64,000 bases of DNA, taken from Corythucha ciliata. Its lineage: Eukaryota > Arthropoda > Insecta > Hemiptera > Tingidae. Location of the stretch: positions 28,930,940 to 28,994,939 of the forward strand of contig CM075940.1 of the NCBI GenBank assembly GCA_038030265.1, written 5' to 3'. Both the position numbers and the translations under genes were made by a program. The notes below the pieces were generated by a model. That model was not told where the DNA came from. It did no database searches and saw nothing but the letters and a program-made list of their open reading frames with translations. Shown here piece by piece: positions 47,641-56,945 of this stretch. Position 1 is the first letter of the stretch. Each line of letters begins with the position of its first letter.

Positions 47641-48008
47641 TGCCTCACAAAGCAATGTCATGAATAGGAGCTCGCAGCATTTGCTTGTGAAACATTAACA
47701 TGATTTTGTGTTTCACGTTAAACATAATTATTTGAATAATAATGCATACAGCGTCGAAAAGCATGTACAAGTGGGGGATGTGTTAGACGGGTCGCCCGTG
47801 TGACTGCGGCTAACTGCGTCACTGGTCTCAACCAATCAGAAGGCGTTTTCGAGGGCATAAAAAATAACAATTTTTTATCGCTAATTTGTTAATTAGTGGC
47901 TGTTTTTAAAAATAATTTAACTCAAAATAACTCATTTTCAGGTACCAATTGTCAGTCAGCAATAAATTTTTATCCAACTTTTCGACCCATGGAAGTTCCT
48001 TATTCTTC

Positions 48009-48120
48009 GTATTGGTCGAATTGAAAGTTTTTTTTGGCTAGTTCCGCGGTAGATGCGCTCCAGACATTCTCGTCATAAACTGTGTTAATACCGAAATTAA
48101 TGAAATTAATTGTTGCATTT
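48009..48120 (-). pseudogene. Gypsy-1 gag N-terminal part
   Basis: The minus frame ending at 48009 (STAELAKKNFQFDQYEE) continues in frame into the capsid segment at 44302 when the transposon at 44308-48004 and one 5-bp target duplication are removed. A start near 48118 (ATG CAA CAA) is in another frame, so an indel lies between. This is what pins the transposon insertion inside gag. Confidence 0.7.
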
Positions 48121-48289
48121 CAGGATTTTTTTTTTTTTTTTAATAATACTGTTAGTAGAATAAGAGCGAATGGAACGGACTCACTGAGAGAATAAGAGCT
48201 AGAAGTGGGCCGGCGGGAGCGGCGGCACGGCTTTGTTTGTTTTCGTGTGAGCTGTGAGCGGAGAGTAGATCCTTTAGTCCTTCGCGGAT

Positions 48290-48306
48290 CCCATTCTCGT
48301 CGCCAA
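48290..48306 (-). other. Candidate primer-binding site of Gypsy-1
   Basis: Directly inside the 5' LTR, after two spacer bases, the minus strand reads ttggcgacgagaatggg. A TGG start within a few bases of the LTR end is the hallmark of a tRNA primer site. I did not match it to a specific tRNA. Confidence 0.6.
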
Positions 48307-48540
48307 TTTGTTGTGTTTGGGTGGCGAAGGAGAAGGAGTGAAAATAATAATAATAACACTTTGTTTTTGAGCAAAGAATTAGAAAACTGTATTTTAAAAT
48401 AGGAGGCCGGAATCGTACTGAAGGACGGTGAGCAAGAGGCATTAGGAGGCGCTTGCGCCGGGGAATTCCTTATGCGTTGAGGAGTAAGGGAGAATGCTTA
48501 TTTTACAGAAAATGAATAATTAAAAATGAATAAGAACATA

Positions 48541-49608
48541 ATAATAATAATAATAATAATAATAATTTTATTGCCAGCATAAATGAATTTATAAGGCATT
48601 GTCAAAATATAATAGAGAAACAACTCATTTGGATCGTAGAGCAAGGTCAAATTCTGCGATCGAGTAAGGCTCAAGATCAAGGATAAGGTGGCGAACCTGA
48701 GTCTTGAATTTAGCCAGTGAGATGCTGTGGTCCTTGAGGTGGGAAGGGAGGGCATTATAAAGACTCACGCCCACGGAGCTTGGGTTCAACCTGGCAGAAG
48801 CAGCTAGGCGCACAAATGGTGCACAAAGGTCGTCAGCACGTCGCGTCGAGTAATTGTGAGAGGCATAGTTGAGAGGAAACTCGGTCAAGTGTGACCGCAC
48901 AAAGAGCAAAATGCTGAGTATGTGAGCACCATGGAAGGTCAACACACTCAGCTTCCTGAACGACCCACGGCACGACTGGCGTGGATGCAGTCCGCAAAGC
49001 ACACGGATAGCGGCCTTTTGGAAGCGGAAGATTTTCACTGCTCCCGAGGAATTCCCCCAGGCAAGAATACCGTACGTCATACGGGAATAGAAGAGCCCGA
49101 AGAAAACCAGTCGCAGCGCCTCAGCTGACACGACCTTTTTCAAGCGGCGAAGCACGAAGGTGGCCCTTGATAGGTGGGGCGAAAGGTGTTCGATGTGACT
49201 GTCCCAGGACATACGGGAATCGATGAAGAGACCTAGGAACTTGACAAAATTATGGGGCCCTTTGAGATCATAAACTAAGTCTTGAGTTTTATTGTCGTTA
49301 AGAACGAGACGATTGGCCAAACACCATGATTCTATTAGCGAAGTTGCCGCTTCCAGCTCATTAAAAAGCTCGGCCTCAGAATCACCCGTGCAGAGTACCG
49401 TCGTATCATCGGCGTAGAGAAAGATCTCGGACGAGAGAAGGGACGAGGACGCTAAGCATAAATCGTTAACATAAAGAAGAAATAGGAGGGGACCGAGGAT
49501 TGAGCCCTGCCTAACTCCAAGGTCCAGAGCCGGAGTAAGGTCCGATCTGACTCCCCCGTACGCCACGCACTGCAGCCAGCCGACGAGGTATGAATGTAGA
49601 AAACTGAC
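48541..49608 (-). mobile_element. 5'-truncated non-LTR retrotransposon with (ATT)n tail
   Basis: The element lies inside the Gypsy-1 5' LTR between two copies of acata (48536-48540 and 49609-49613). Its 3' end on the minus strand is caataaa followed by about nine att triplets (48541-48567), so it ends in a triplet repeat instead of poly(A). The body is the C-terminal part of a reverse transcriptase without RNase H, as in Jockey or CR1-like elements. Confidence 0.88.
48625..49608 (-). pseudogene. Reverse transcriptase C-terminal half (Jockey/CR1-like)
   Basis: One open frame of about 327 codons: SFLHSYLVGWLQCVAYGG, VRQGSILGPLLFLLYVND, FLYADDTTVLC with the catalytic Asp pair, NRLVLNDNKTQ, KFLGLFIDSRMSWDSHI, then a thumb and C-terminal region ending before the triplet tail. 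The first catalytic Asp block is lost by 5' truncation, so it is inactive although still fully open. The frame extends by chance to 49671 into Gypsy-2 sequence. Confidence 0.88.
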
Positions 49609-49616
49609 ACATAACA

Positions 49617-49880
49617 TGTACACAATAGAAATTGAATAGAATGAAGGACATCTTGCAAGACCTCTTCCCATTGTTCAATGCGTAGACCTCGAGACTTCAA
49701 AGTTGGAGAGATACTAGACCAAATGATACCGTTCTATCTCTCCACTTGTCCATTTCCTTGAGAGTTGTAGGGTGTCGTCCGGCTGGATGCAATGCCACAG
49801 GAACCACGAAATTCTTTAAGTTCCCTCGAGGTTAAACTAGATCCGCGGTTGCTGTGGATGTACCGTGGCACACCGAAAAT
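49617..49880 (-). pseudogene. Gypsy-2 integrase core, second half
   Basis: The minus frame reads RGSSLTSRELKEF (region of the second catalytic Asp, here not clearly conserved) and TPYNSQGNGQVERYNG, with the catalytic Glu in QVERYN, followed by WEEVLQDVLHSI. It is bounded by the hAT-like element at 49881 and the Gypsy-1 LTR at 49616. Confidence 0.8.
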
Positions 49881-50457
49881 TAGTGATGAACGAGACCGAG
49901 ACGAGACTTGAGTGGTCTCGGTCTTGGTCTCGCTTATGAAAAGTCGGTCTCGTCTCGGTCTCGGTCTCGAAAGTCTCGGTCTCGTCTCGAAAAGTTAAAG
50001 GCGCGAATTCTAAGTATGTGTGATATTAGTGACGAGTGATCCTAGTCTCGCCTCAATGATTACATATGACGACGATAGATGAATTTATACTTTGCTTTCC
50101 TTCCTTGGTGGCTCGTGGCACGAAGAGAGATAAGTGATACACTACTGATTAATGACCAAAGAGCTTTGTAATTGTTCCAAAATAGAATCGTTCCTTTAAA
50201 TCAATCGTCACACTGAGAACGTGAAAGGGGAACAGTTGGGAATTCAACGAGATCAACTCAAAATCTCGCACATGCCAACTCATTTAGTTCAAGCAAGAGA
50301 CTTCCCTTCCCAGACACGACGAGGCAGAGGTGCACAATCCCCCCCTCATACATCAGACCCTCCTTCGACTGGCAATGTTAGTTTAAAAAAAAAAAGAAAA
50401 AAATGAAAGCGGTGTCGAGTTTGATGATAGTGGCCCAGGGAAGTTTCCAACGCAAAA

Positions 50458-50619
50458 TTAGGGTTCCCTTGCACTAAGCAGCCTGGCCGCGGCAGCCAGT
50501 TGGCTACTGTGCAGTTGGGCTTGTCCTAGTGGCTGCCCCAGCCTGGAAATCTTTGCTGCCTAGTGCGCGGGCAACCATAGGTTGCATTGTATTTCACCCC
50601 CCCCCCCTGGGAACCCTAA
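50458..50619. mobile_element. Small inverted-repeat element inside the hAT-like element
   Basis: The ends ttagggttccc (50458-50468) and gggaaccctaa (50609-50619) are perfect reverse complements. A second inner pair is gcactaagcagc against the reverse complement of gctgcctagtgc. A TA dinucleotide on both outer sides is compatible with a TA target. Probably a MITE of about 160 bp. Confidence 0.6.
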
Positions 50620-50997
50620 CCCATTTTTTTATTACGATACCTAGGCATGAAGGAGCTTTTAACGAACGAGGCACGATGTTTGTGACACGAGACGAAGTCC
50701 TTAGAGTTTGTAGTGCGATTATACGCCTCAGGATCGTACGCTTTTTTTTACCTTCGATCGTTCAAAGCCTTTCAAAGCCAATAAGGTTCATAATTATTTA
50801 ATTTAAGGGCTCCGTAAAGTCTCCCATTTGCCACACAACTTCATTCCAGAGAAATAAAAAAGAAGAAACAAAAGAAGCACGTAAGATGAAAGCGGGCTTC
50901 CCTGCCTCAATTCTTCTACCAACTCACCAACACAACCAACTGACTTCGACCTTTTTGGGTTATAATTTTTACGGTTCCACTCATCCTTCACCCATCA

Positions 50998-51110
50998 TTC
51001 ATCGTGCTTAAAGACCTACTTTACACACGCCGTGTGGTAAAGAGTTAACTCATTCACCGTGAACTCTTTACCGCACAGCGTGTGTAAAGTAGGTCTTTAC
51101 GCACGATGAA
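50998..51110. repeat. 113-nt hairpin inside the hAT-like element
   Basis: Arms of about 46 nt, starting ttcatcgtgc and ending gcacgatgaa, pair almost perfectly through taaagacctactttacacac and gtgtgtaaagtaggtcttta, leaving a loop of about 20 nt around 51054. A single mismatch per arm was noticed near the ends. Confidence 0.88.
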
Positions 51111-51404
51111 CGTCTGCTCAAACACTTCTTTAAGATTGATCTTAGGAATAATAGATTATACGCCTAGGCAAGAAAGCGATTTTTTCGAGGCCGAAAGAAA
51201 AAATTGGCTGGCGAGGCGTAGCCCCTCCCCCCCCCCAAATCCCCAAAATCACTTTTTTGACGCGGTGTGTACAGTATTTTTTTATTAAAACATGGGCTGA
51301 TTTTTTTGGTCACGGCGATAAAGTGAAAGTTTTATCCCCTAGGCTCTAAAATAATCAGTTGTTTTAAAAAAAATAGTATCTAACATATAACGAGACACGC
51401 AAGT

Positions 51405-51610
51405 GCCATTTTACCTGCGACTACGTTGTTTTGCTGGCGAGGCAAAGCCGAGTCGGCTAAATGAATACAAGCAAGTGAATTGAGGTATGCACGATATTTT
51501 TCGCGAGGCAAGTGAAATAATAGTATATTTCACAACAAGTGAGGGAAGTGAAGTTTTACCTGCGAGTTGTGTTTGGCTCACGAGGCGGGGCCGAGTGAAC
51601 TAAAAACAAC
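51405..51610. repeat. Diverged direct repeat of about 143 bp
   Basis: The phrase attttacctgcgactacg with gctggcgaggcaaagccgag (about 51409-51453) recurs as gttttacctgcgagttg with ctcacgaggcggggccgag (about 51554-51596). Confidence 0.6.
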
Positions 51611-52273
51611 TAGCAGAGTGAAAGCTTCTTCCTCACGAGTTGTGGATATTATTTTTCGCACGACCAACAGGTTTAATTGTCTTTCCTGCAAGTGTTCGGA
51701 GGCAAGGGTACGCTAATTGAGTACTGAACTTTTTTTAACTTTTCTTCACTAGTAAGTGAAAGCCTTCCTGTTTCCTTCACTTGCGAGGGAAAAAGGGAAA
51801 TTATTGGCATTCTGCCTTAATTTCCATCACTAATGAGTAAAAAAAAAAAAAAACTTTTTTCACCTTGCTCATCTTTTCAAGTAAAATTCAACTTCCCTGT
51901 TGAGGTACCTGGCGAAGGGGAAGTATCACTTCCCTCCGCGATCGTGCGAAAACGATCGTGTATAATTCGTGAAAGAAAAAGAAATATGCGTGTTTCCAAC
52001 GATAGTGTTACAAAAAGTAAATTTTTCCCCATTATTTTATGTCATTTTGTGCGTTGGGGGGGATATGTCCACCCCTTGGATCCACCACATCACAAACCAT
52101 AAGACAATAGCCGTCTCGGCATGAAACAAGGTCATTTCATTGTTAAAATGTTCTGTATTCATAAATGAGCCATCATTTTTTTTTTATTTCATTATTTTAA
52201 TTCCGAGACCAAAAAACTTGGTCTCGGTCTCGCACCAGAAATGATGGTCTCGTCTCGGTCTCGTGCATCACTA

Positions 52274-53885
52274 CCGAAAATTGAGAAAATCTCCTGTAGT
52301 TTTTTTTTTTATCACTGTAGAAGAAGTTATGCCTGGGCAGGGGAAGGCAATTGGGAAACGTGAATATTCATCGACTACTGTAAAAATATATTTGTTTCGT
52401 GATGTTGACGGAAGAGGACCTTTAAAATCAACGTTTAGTCTTTCAAAAGGTGCTGTTGCTTTGACCAATTTTCCATCGTTTTTCTGGAACTTTGGTTTCA
52501 ATTCACATCAAGCCTTACATGAAGATGTGATTTGTCGGATTTCTTCTACAGAATAGGGCAGATTTTTAGTTCTGAAACAGTGATAGAGGCGAGTGACTCC
52601 TGGATGACAAAGGGATTCGTGGAAGTTTTGAAAGCTTCTCAAGATTACGGCCAGTAATTGACGCAGAAATTCGGGAGAAAGAGTCGTCGGTGGAGTTCTG
52701 GCTTCCCGAGCGATAAATAATGTCGTAATTGTAACAAGACAGTTCCAGTCTCCGCCTCAGAATCCTTTCATTTTTTTATTTTTTCCGTGATGTTTCATGT
52801 CGAACATGAAGCTGACTGAACGTTGGTCGGTAATTAGCTTGAACGGACGACCTACCAGGAATTTTCTCCACTTCCTTAAAGCCTCGACGATAGCGTATGC
52901 TTCCTTTTCGACAGACGAATGTCTTCGTTCGCTACTTGTTAAGGACGAGAAAAAAATGCGACCGGTTTGTCAAGCTGTAGAAGGGTAGCACCAATGGCGC
53001 AATCGGAGGCGTCTGTCTCTACCGTGAAAGGTAGTTCGCTGTCAATAGGCGCGGTAGCTGAGGAAAAAATTTCTTCTTTCAAGTTTTAAAATGCTTCTTG
53101 TGCGTCTTTAGAGAGAGGAAAAGAGTCATTTTTCAAAGGTAATATTATTTCTAAAGAACTGGGGTATGAATTTAGAATAGTGAGCTAACATGCCCACCGC
53201 TAGCTTCAAAAATTTCGAATTAGTTGGTAAAGGGAAATTTAAGAGAGGCTGTGGTCGATCTGCATCGGGTTTGATGGATTGGTGTGTAATCGTGCATCCG
53301 AGAAGGTTAATTGACGTTTGAGCAAACTAACTCTTTTCTGTGTTGATAGTTAACTCGTACTTAGTGACGGACTTCATTAATTTGTCCAGGTTTTCATCAT
53401 GTTCCTGCTGAGAACGACCACATTTATCGTGACATCATCAAGATAGGCAAACATACCTTACAAGTTTTCGCGTGAAATAACAGCATCCATGGAACGTTGA
53501 AATGCCGGGACGCCATTAGTCACGCCGAACGGAATGCGCCGGAACTGCCATAACTTCCTGCAGGCTTCAAAAGCAGTGTACGACATTTCTTCAGCTTGAA
53601 TGGGGATTTGATGGTAACCACTGCGTAAATTTACGGTGCTAAAAACGGTGTGTTTAGCCACTTCATTTACGAGAGTATGGATTTTCGGAAGGGGATACGC
53701 GTCGAGAAGAGTTAATCTATTAATCGTTCTGGAATAATCAATTACCATTCTTTTCTTCAGAGTGCCAGAAACAACAAGTACATGGCTTCTCCAGGGGGAA
53801 CTGCTACTTTCGATAACACCTTCTTCAAGTAGTCTTTGAATTTCAGTTGAAATGAAAGCTTAATCAATCAGATGTGTTTCTCGAA
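52274..53885 (-). pseudogene. Gypsy-2 RT, RNase H and integrase first half
   Basis: RT motifs are RMVIDYSRTINRL, FSTVNLRSGYHQIP (the first catalytic Asp is replaced by Asn) and QFRRIPFGVTNG, followed after 53458 by a YLDDV box in another frame. RNase H shows VETDASDCAIGATL, FFSRPLTSSE and EKEAYAIVEALRKW. A His-rich segment with CHPGVTRLYHCF and a later cysteine is the integrase zinc region. NVDFKGPLPSTSRNKYIF with VVDEYSRFPIAF is the first half of the DDE core. Several stops and frame changes make it inactive. Confidence 0.85.
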
Positions 53886-54375
53886 AGATAAGCATCTAAC
53901 CACAGCAAAGCTCCAATCACAGGCTGAAACCTCAAGCTAACTAATGCTTCAAAATCACAAAGAAGGCCCCAAATCAGCACATTGGCCCAATAAGGCCGAA
54001 CCACACCAAAGGTTCAACTCCAAGAAGCTAAAACCACAGCTAGTACCTCCAACCACAGTAAAGTTCCAACCACAGCAAAGTTCAAAACGACAGTAAAGCT
54101 CAACTACAAAGAATGCTCAAGCTCTAACCACAGAAAAGGTCGAACCCCAGCAAAGTTCCGCAAATACAGAAAAACTCAAACCCCTGTTAGAATCTCCAAC
54201 CTCAGTGACGCCCCAACAACAGTAAAGATCTAAACACGAAGAAAGTTCAACCACAGCCCAAGGTCCAACCACAGCAAATGTCCAACCACAGCAAATGCCC
54301 AACCACAGCAATGGCCCAACCACAGTAAAGACCCAACCAAAGTAAAGGTCCAACCACAGCACAGCTCCAACTACA
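53886..54375. repeat. Degenerate array related to the 17-bp minisatellite
   Basis: Units such as ccaaccacagcaaag, ccaaccacagtaaag and ctccaatcacag repeat with 16-18-bp spacing and many substitutions. They resemble the diverged flanks of the array at 30600-31975. The array begins where Gypsy-2 is truncated. Confidence 0.85.
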
Positions 54376-54900
54376 AAACGCTGTGATTGCAGTTGAAGCT
54401 CCTCCCACCATCCTTGAAGCCCACTGTGAAGCAGCGCCGTTTTTAGGGGTAGGCGACCACCTAGGGGCTCACGCCCTCTCGCCTAGGTGACCCAAGGGAG
54501 GCCCCAGTTTGGAATTAAAATAATCACAAGAAATAAATAAAATGTTTGTACTTGAATAAAACTTGGACAGCCCACTCTTCACAATGAGGCCCAGCTAGGA
54601 AAAACCCACGAGTCTCACACACGCGCACACAAAAACTGAATGCACTAAAAGAACAAAATTTGTTGTTGTTGTTTATTTTTTTCCTGTTCACTTTGGGTGC
54701 CAAAACTGTCATTGTTTGCTGATGAAACAGTTTAATTAAGTCTGAAAAACGAACTGTTCATCTCCATTCACTCTCAAAAATTGATTAATTGACCGTGAAA
54801 CTTGTACTGTGCCACCTTTCAGTCAGTCGTGTGGACTTGAAACGGTCAAACAACGGTTCCTACCAGGGTCGTTGGCATGGGACAGGTGACCGTGCAGGGG
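54376..54900. other. No recognisable feature
   Basis: Mixed sequence with a tgttgttgttg simple repeat at 54660. Small frames only. Confidence 0.45.
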
Positions 54901-56580
54901 CCCCGACGCACGTAAGACCCCCGTAGCACCCACCCGCGTTACACCAATTTTCGCAGGAATAAGGGCCAGAAAGTCGCATCGCCGCGGATATTTGGCCATG
55001 GAAACTTTCAATTTCCTGAGTATTCGACGGACATTGGGTTTTGTTAGTGCCGGCTAGCCTGCTGATTCCGCCGCCACGAAACAAAATTGCAATTTTGTTT
55101 AGAGAAAGGCCATGAAATTGCAAATTTGGGTAAATTAACACCATAAGACCCGAAACTCTTAGTTTCGCAGATATTCCGCCAGGAATCTTATAGTTTTGCT
55201 CAAATCAGCACCAGAATTTGCAAAATCACTATTTAATATTTATAAAATATTTATAATAATTATAAAATTATAATATAATTATAAAATAATATATATATAT
55301 ACTTTTTATCTCTAACTATCGCAATTACACGTGTGCAGTCGGGACCGGCCGCGGGTCCGCGAAGTATAAAAATAAAAAATGGTCGTTGAAATTAGAACCA
55401 GAAACTAGCAATTTTGCGAACATTGTACCTCGAAAATTCCAATTTCACAGATATTTGCAGTCAAAATGTGTATCAATCTGGAGGTACGTCAAATAGGCCG
55501 CGTCAGCCTATGACGCGGTCCGTCGTGGTCGGCTAGCCCGGGTTCTGACCCCACGAAAACAATTGCAAAATTGTAAATTTACTGATATTGAGCACTGATA
55601 CTTATAATTTTTCCGAAATTAAAACGCGTAACATGCAATAATGCTGACATTATTACCCTAAACTTGCAATATCACGAAAATGAAGACCCGAAGCTGTTAA
55701 TTTCACGTATGTTCAGCCAGTAAACTTGTAATTTCACTAAATTAGGAGCCCAACTTTGCAAACTCGTTCAATTCCAATTGTAAATAAATTCAAGTTTGAA
55801 TTCCAAGTCGGTGCCAGCTTTTCCAGGGTTTGTACCCACTAACAAAAGGCTCTGAAAACTTGTAGTTTCGCCAAAAGTAGGACGTGAAACTTGCAGTATC
55901 ACGAATGTTCTGCCAGGAAACTTTCTGATTACACGGATATTTACGTACGAAATGGTGCAAATTTGCGGCTGGTCGACAAACTTTGAGCGTTGTCTTGGCC
56001 GGCTAGACTGGAAGCCCGTCCACTCTGAAAAATTCGCTGAAAATTAAGGCTTTTACAATTTTACTTCTACTCGATCAGGCTTTGAGAACTGTCTGATGGG
56101 CTGGCTTGCCTGAGATCCACGCGGCATTGAAGAAAAAAAAAATATCTGAAACAGGAAAATTACAATTTCGCGGATATTAGCTTTCGAAATGTTGCAATTT
56201 AGCTGCTATTCGTCGAAAAGCTTTTGGAACTGTCGTGGAGCCGGCCGGCCCGGGTTTCACCGTCACTGAAAAAGATCCTAGAAACTCGAAATTTCGCGGA
56301 AATGAAATAGCTGAAACTGGCAACTTAACATGGATAAATACAGGAAAATGGAAATTTCACCGATAATTAGGCCCTAAACTGGCAATTACGAAGATTTTTA
56401 CCTCCGAGTGATGTGTTTTAATGACTATATTTTTTTTTGTTAGGCTTTGGTTGCTGTCACGAATGGCAGAGTCGACGGCCTCTGAAACACAAAAAGCCCC
56501 GAAACTTGTAATTCCACGAACCAAAAACTAGCAATTTTCAGATAATTTAGACCTGAATCTTACAATTTTGCAGATATTCA
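54900..56580. repeat. Degenerate repeat (gaaacttgcaatttcacg) with ccggctag landmarks
   Basis: Words like gaaactagcaatttt, aaacttgcaatttcacgaa and gatattcagcc recur every 40-100 bp. A longer landmark, gtgccggctagcc or variants, appears near 55047, 55528, 55995 and 56238, suggesting an old unit of about 240-480 bp. The same words occur at 14030-14230 and 14570-14700. An AT run (55240-55310) interrupts the array. Confidence 0.6.
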
Positions 56581-56584
56581 CCTC

Positions 56585-56945
56585 CGCATTATTTCTCTCA
56601 ATGCTTGCTATGCTGCTAATTCTCCCAATTCTAGCTGTGAATTAGCGCCTTTTCTCAATTTTATCCACGAATTAGAGATTTAAACAATTTTGGTTGCGAA
56701 TTGGTGATTCTTTTCACTTATAGCGTTGAATTACAGGTCTTTCTTAGCCGCAAACTCGACCCAAGAACAGCACATTAGCGTTTCTCACAAGTTCAGCCGT
56801 AAATTAGCGAGTTTTCCCCGCTTGTATAGCCATGAATTAGCGCTTTTTTTCCTACCTTAGCCACGATGTTGCCCTTAGGACACTCAAATTAGCGTTATCT
56901 TAATTTTAACCGCGAATTAATGGCGGGTTTTCAGTTTTAGCCAAC
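56585..56945. repeat. Degenerate gcgtttttctcaattttagc repeat, second block
   Basis: About ten poorly conserved units with gaattagcg and ctcaattttatcc-like words match the family at 12500-13850. Confidence 0.6.

Larger units (their letters stand above)
44308..48004 (-). mobile_element. THAP plus DDE_Tnp_4 DNA transposon, 3.7 kb
   Basis: The ends are inverted: aataaggaactt at 44308 and aagttccttatt ending at 48004. The flanks ctttg (44303-44307) and cttcg (48005-48009) look like a 5-bp target duplication with one mismatch; a shorter duplication cannot be excluded. Inside on the minus strand is a multi-exon transposase with THAP, helix-turn-helix and DDE domains. The element splits the gag gene of Gypsy-1. 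By domain content it belongs with PIF/Harbinger-IS5-related (ISL2EU or IS4EU-like) families; the exact family was not established. Confidence 0.85.
39944..49616 (-). mobile_element. Ty3/Gypsy element Gypsy-1, complete with both LTRs
   Basis: Two 235-bp direct repeats bound the element: 39944-40178, and 48309-48540 plus 49614-49616. Each begins tgttgtg and ends acataaca on the plus strand (TG...CA). The element is flanked by the 5-bp target duplication tgtac at 39939-39943 and 49617-49621. Minus-strand order is 5' LTR, primer-site candidate, gag with zinc knuckles, protease, RT, RNase H, integrase, purine-rich tract, 3' LTR. It sits inside the integrase gene of Gypsy-2. It is itself interrupted by a THAP/DDE transposon in gag and by a non-LTR element in the 5' LTR. 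No env-like ORF is seen. Confidence 0.93.
48309..49616 (-). repeat. Gypsy-1 5' LTR, split by a non-LTR insertion
   Basis: The LTR parts are 48309-48540 and 49614-49616. The 1068-bp non-LTR element and one copy of acata lie between them. Removing them restores a 235-bp LTR, the same length as the 3' LTR. Confidence 0.9.
49881..52273. mobile_element. hAT-like non-autonomous element, 2393 bp
   Basis: The left end is tagtgatgaacgagaccgag. The right end, reverse-complemented, is tagtgatgcacgagaccgag. Both are flanked by a perfect 8-bp duplication, ccgaaaat, at 49873-49880 and 52274-52281. Subterminal regions are packed with gagaccgaga or tctcggtctc words, likely transposase-binding sites. Internally there is a 113-nt hairpin, a small inverted-repeat element and a 143-bp direct repeat, but no transposase ORF. 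Removing it and one duplication restores the Gypsy-2 integrase frame. Confidence 0.93.
39360..53885 (-). mobile_element. Ty3/Gypsy element Gypsy-2, truncated and split by two insertions
   Basis: Read on the minus strand: RT (53885 to about 53400), RNase H (about 53030-52780), integrase zinc region (about 52640-52500), first half of the integrase core (52501-52274), a hAT-like insertion, the rest of the core (49880-49617), the Gypsy-1 insertion, then the integrase C-terminus (39943-39488). The reading frame is continuous if each insertion and one target duplication are removed. The 5' part (5' LTR, gag, protease, start of RT) is missing and is replaced at about 53885 by degenerate minisatellite. 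A possible 3' LTR with an aataaa signal lies near 39360-39480 but has no partner. Confidence 0.88.

Noticed and set aside
48625..49671. 348-codon frame taken as a complete gene from 49671
   Set aside because: The first 21 codons lie in the LTR remnant, the target duplications and Gypsy-2 sequence. The retrotransposon begins at 49608.
50221..50406. 61-codon frame inside the hAT-like element as a transposase remnant
   Set aside because: No hAT transposase motif is visible and the end is a lysine run from an A-rich tract.
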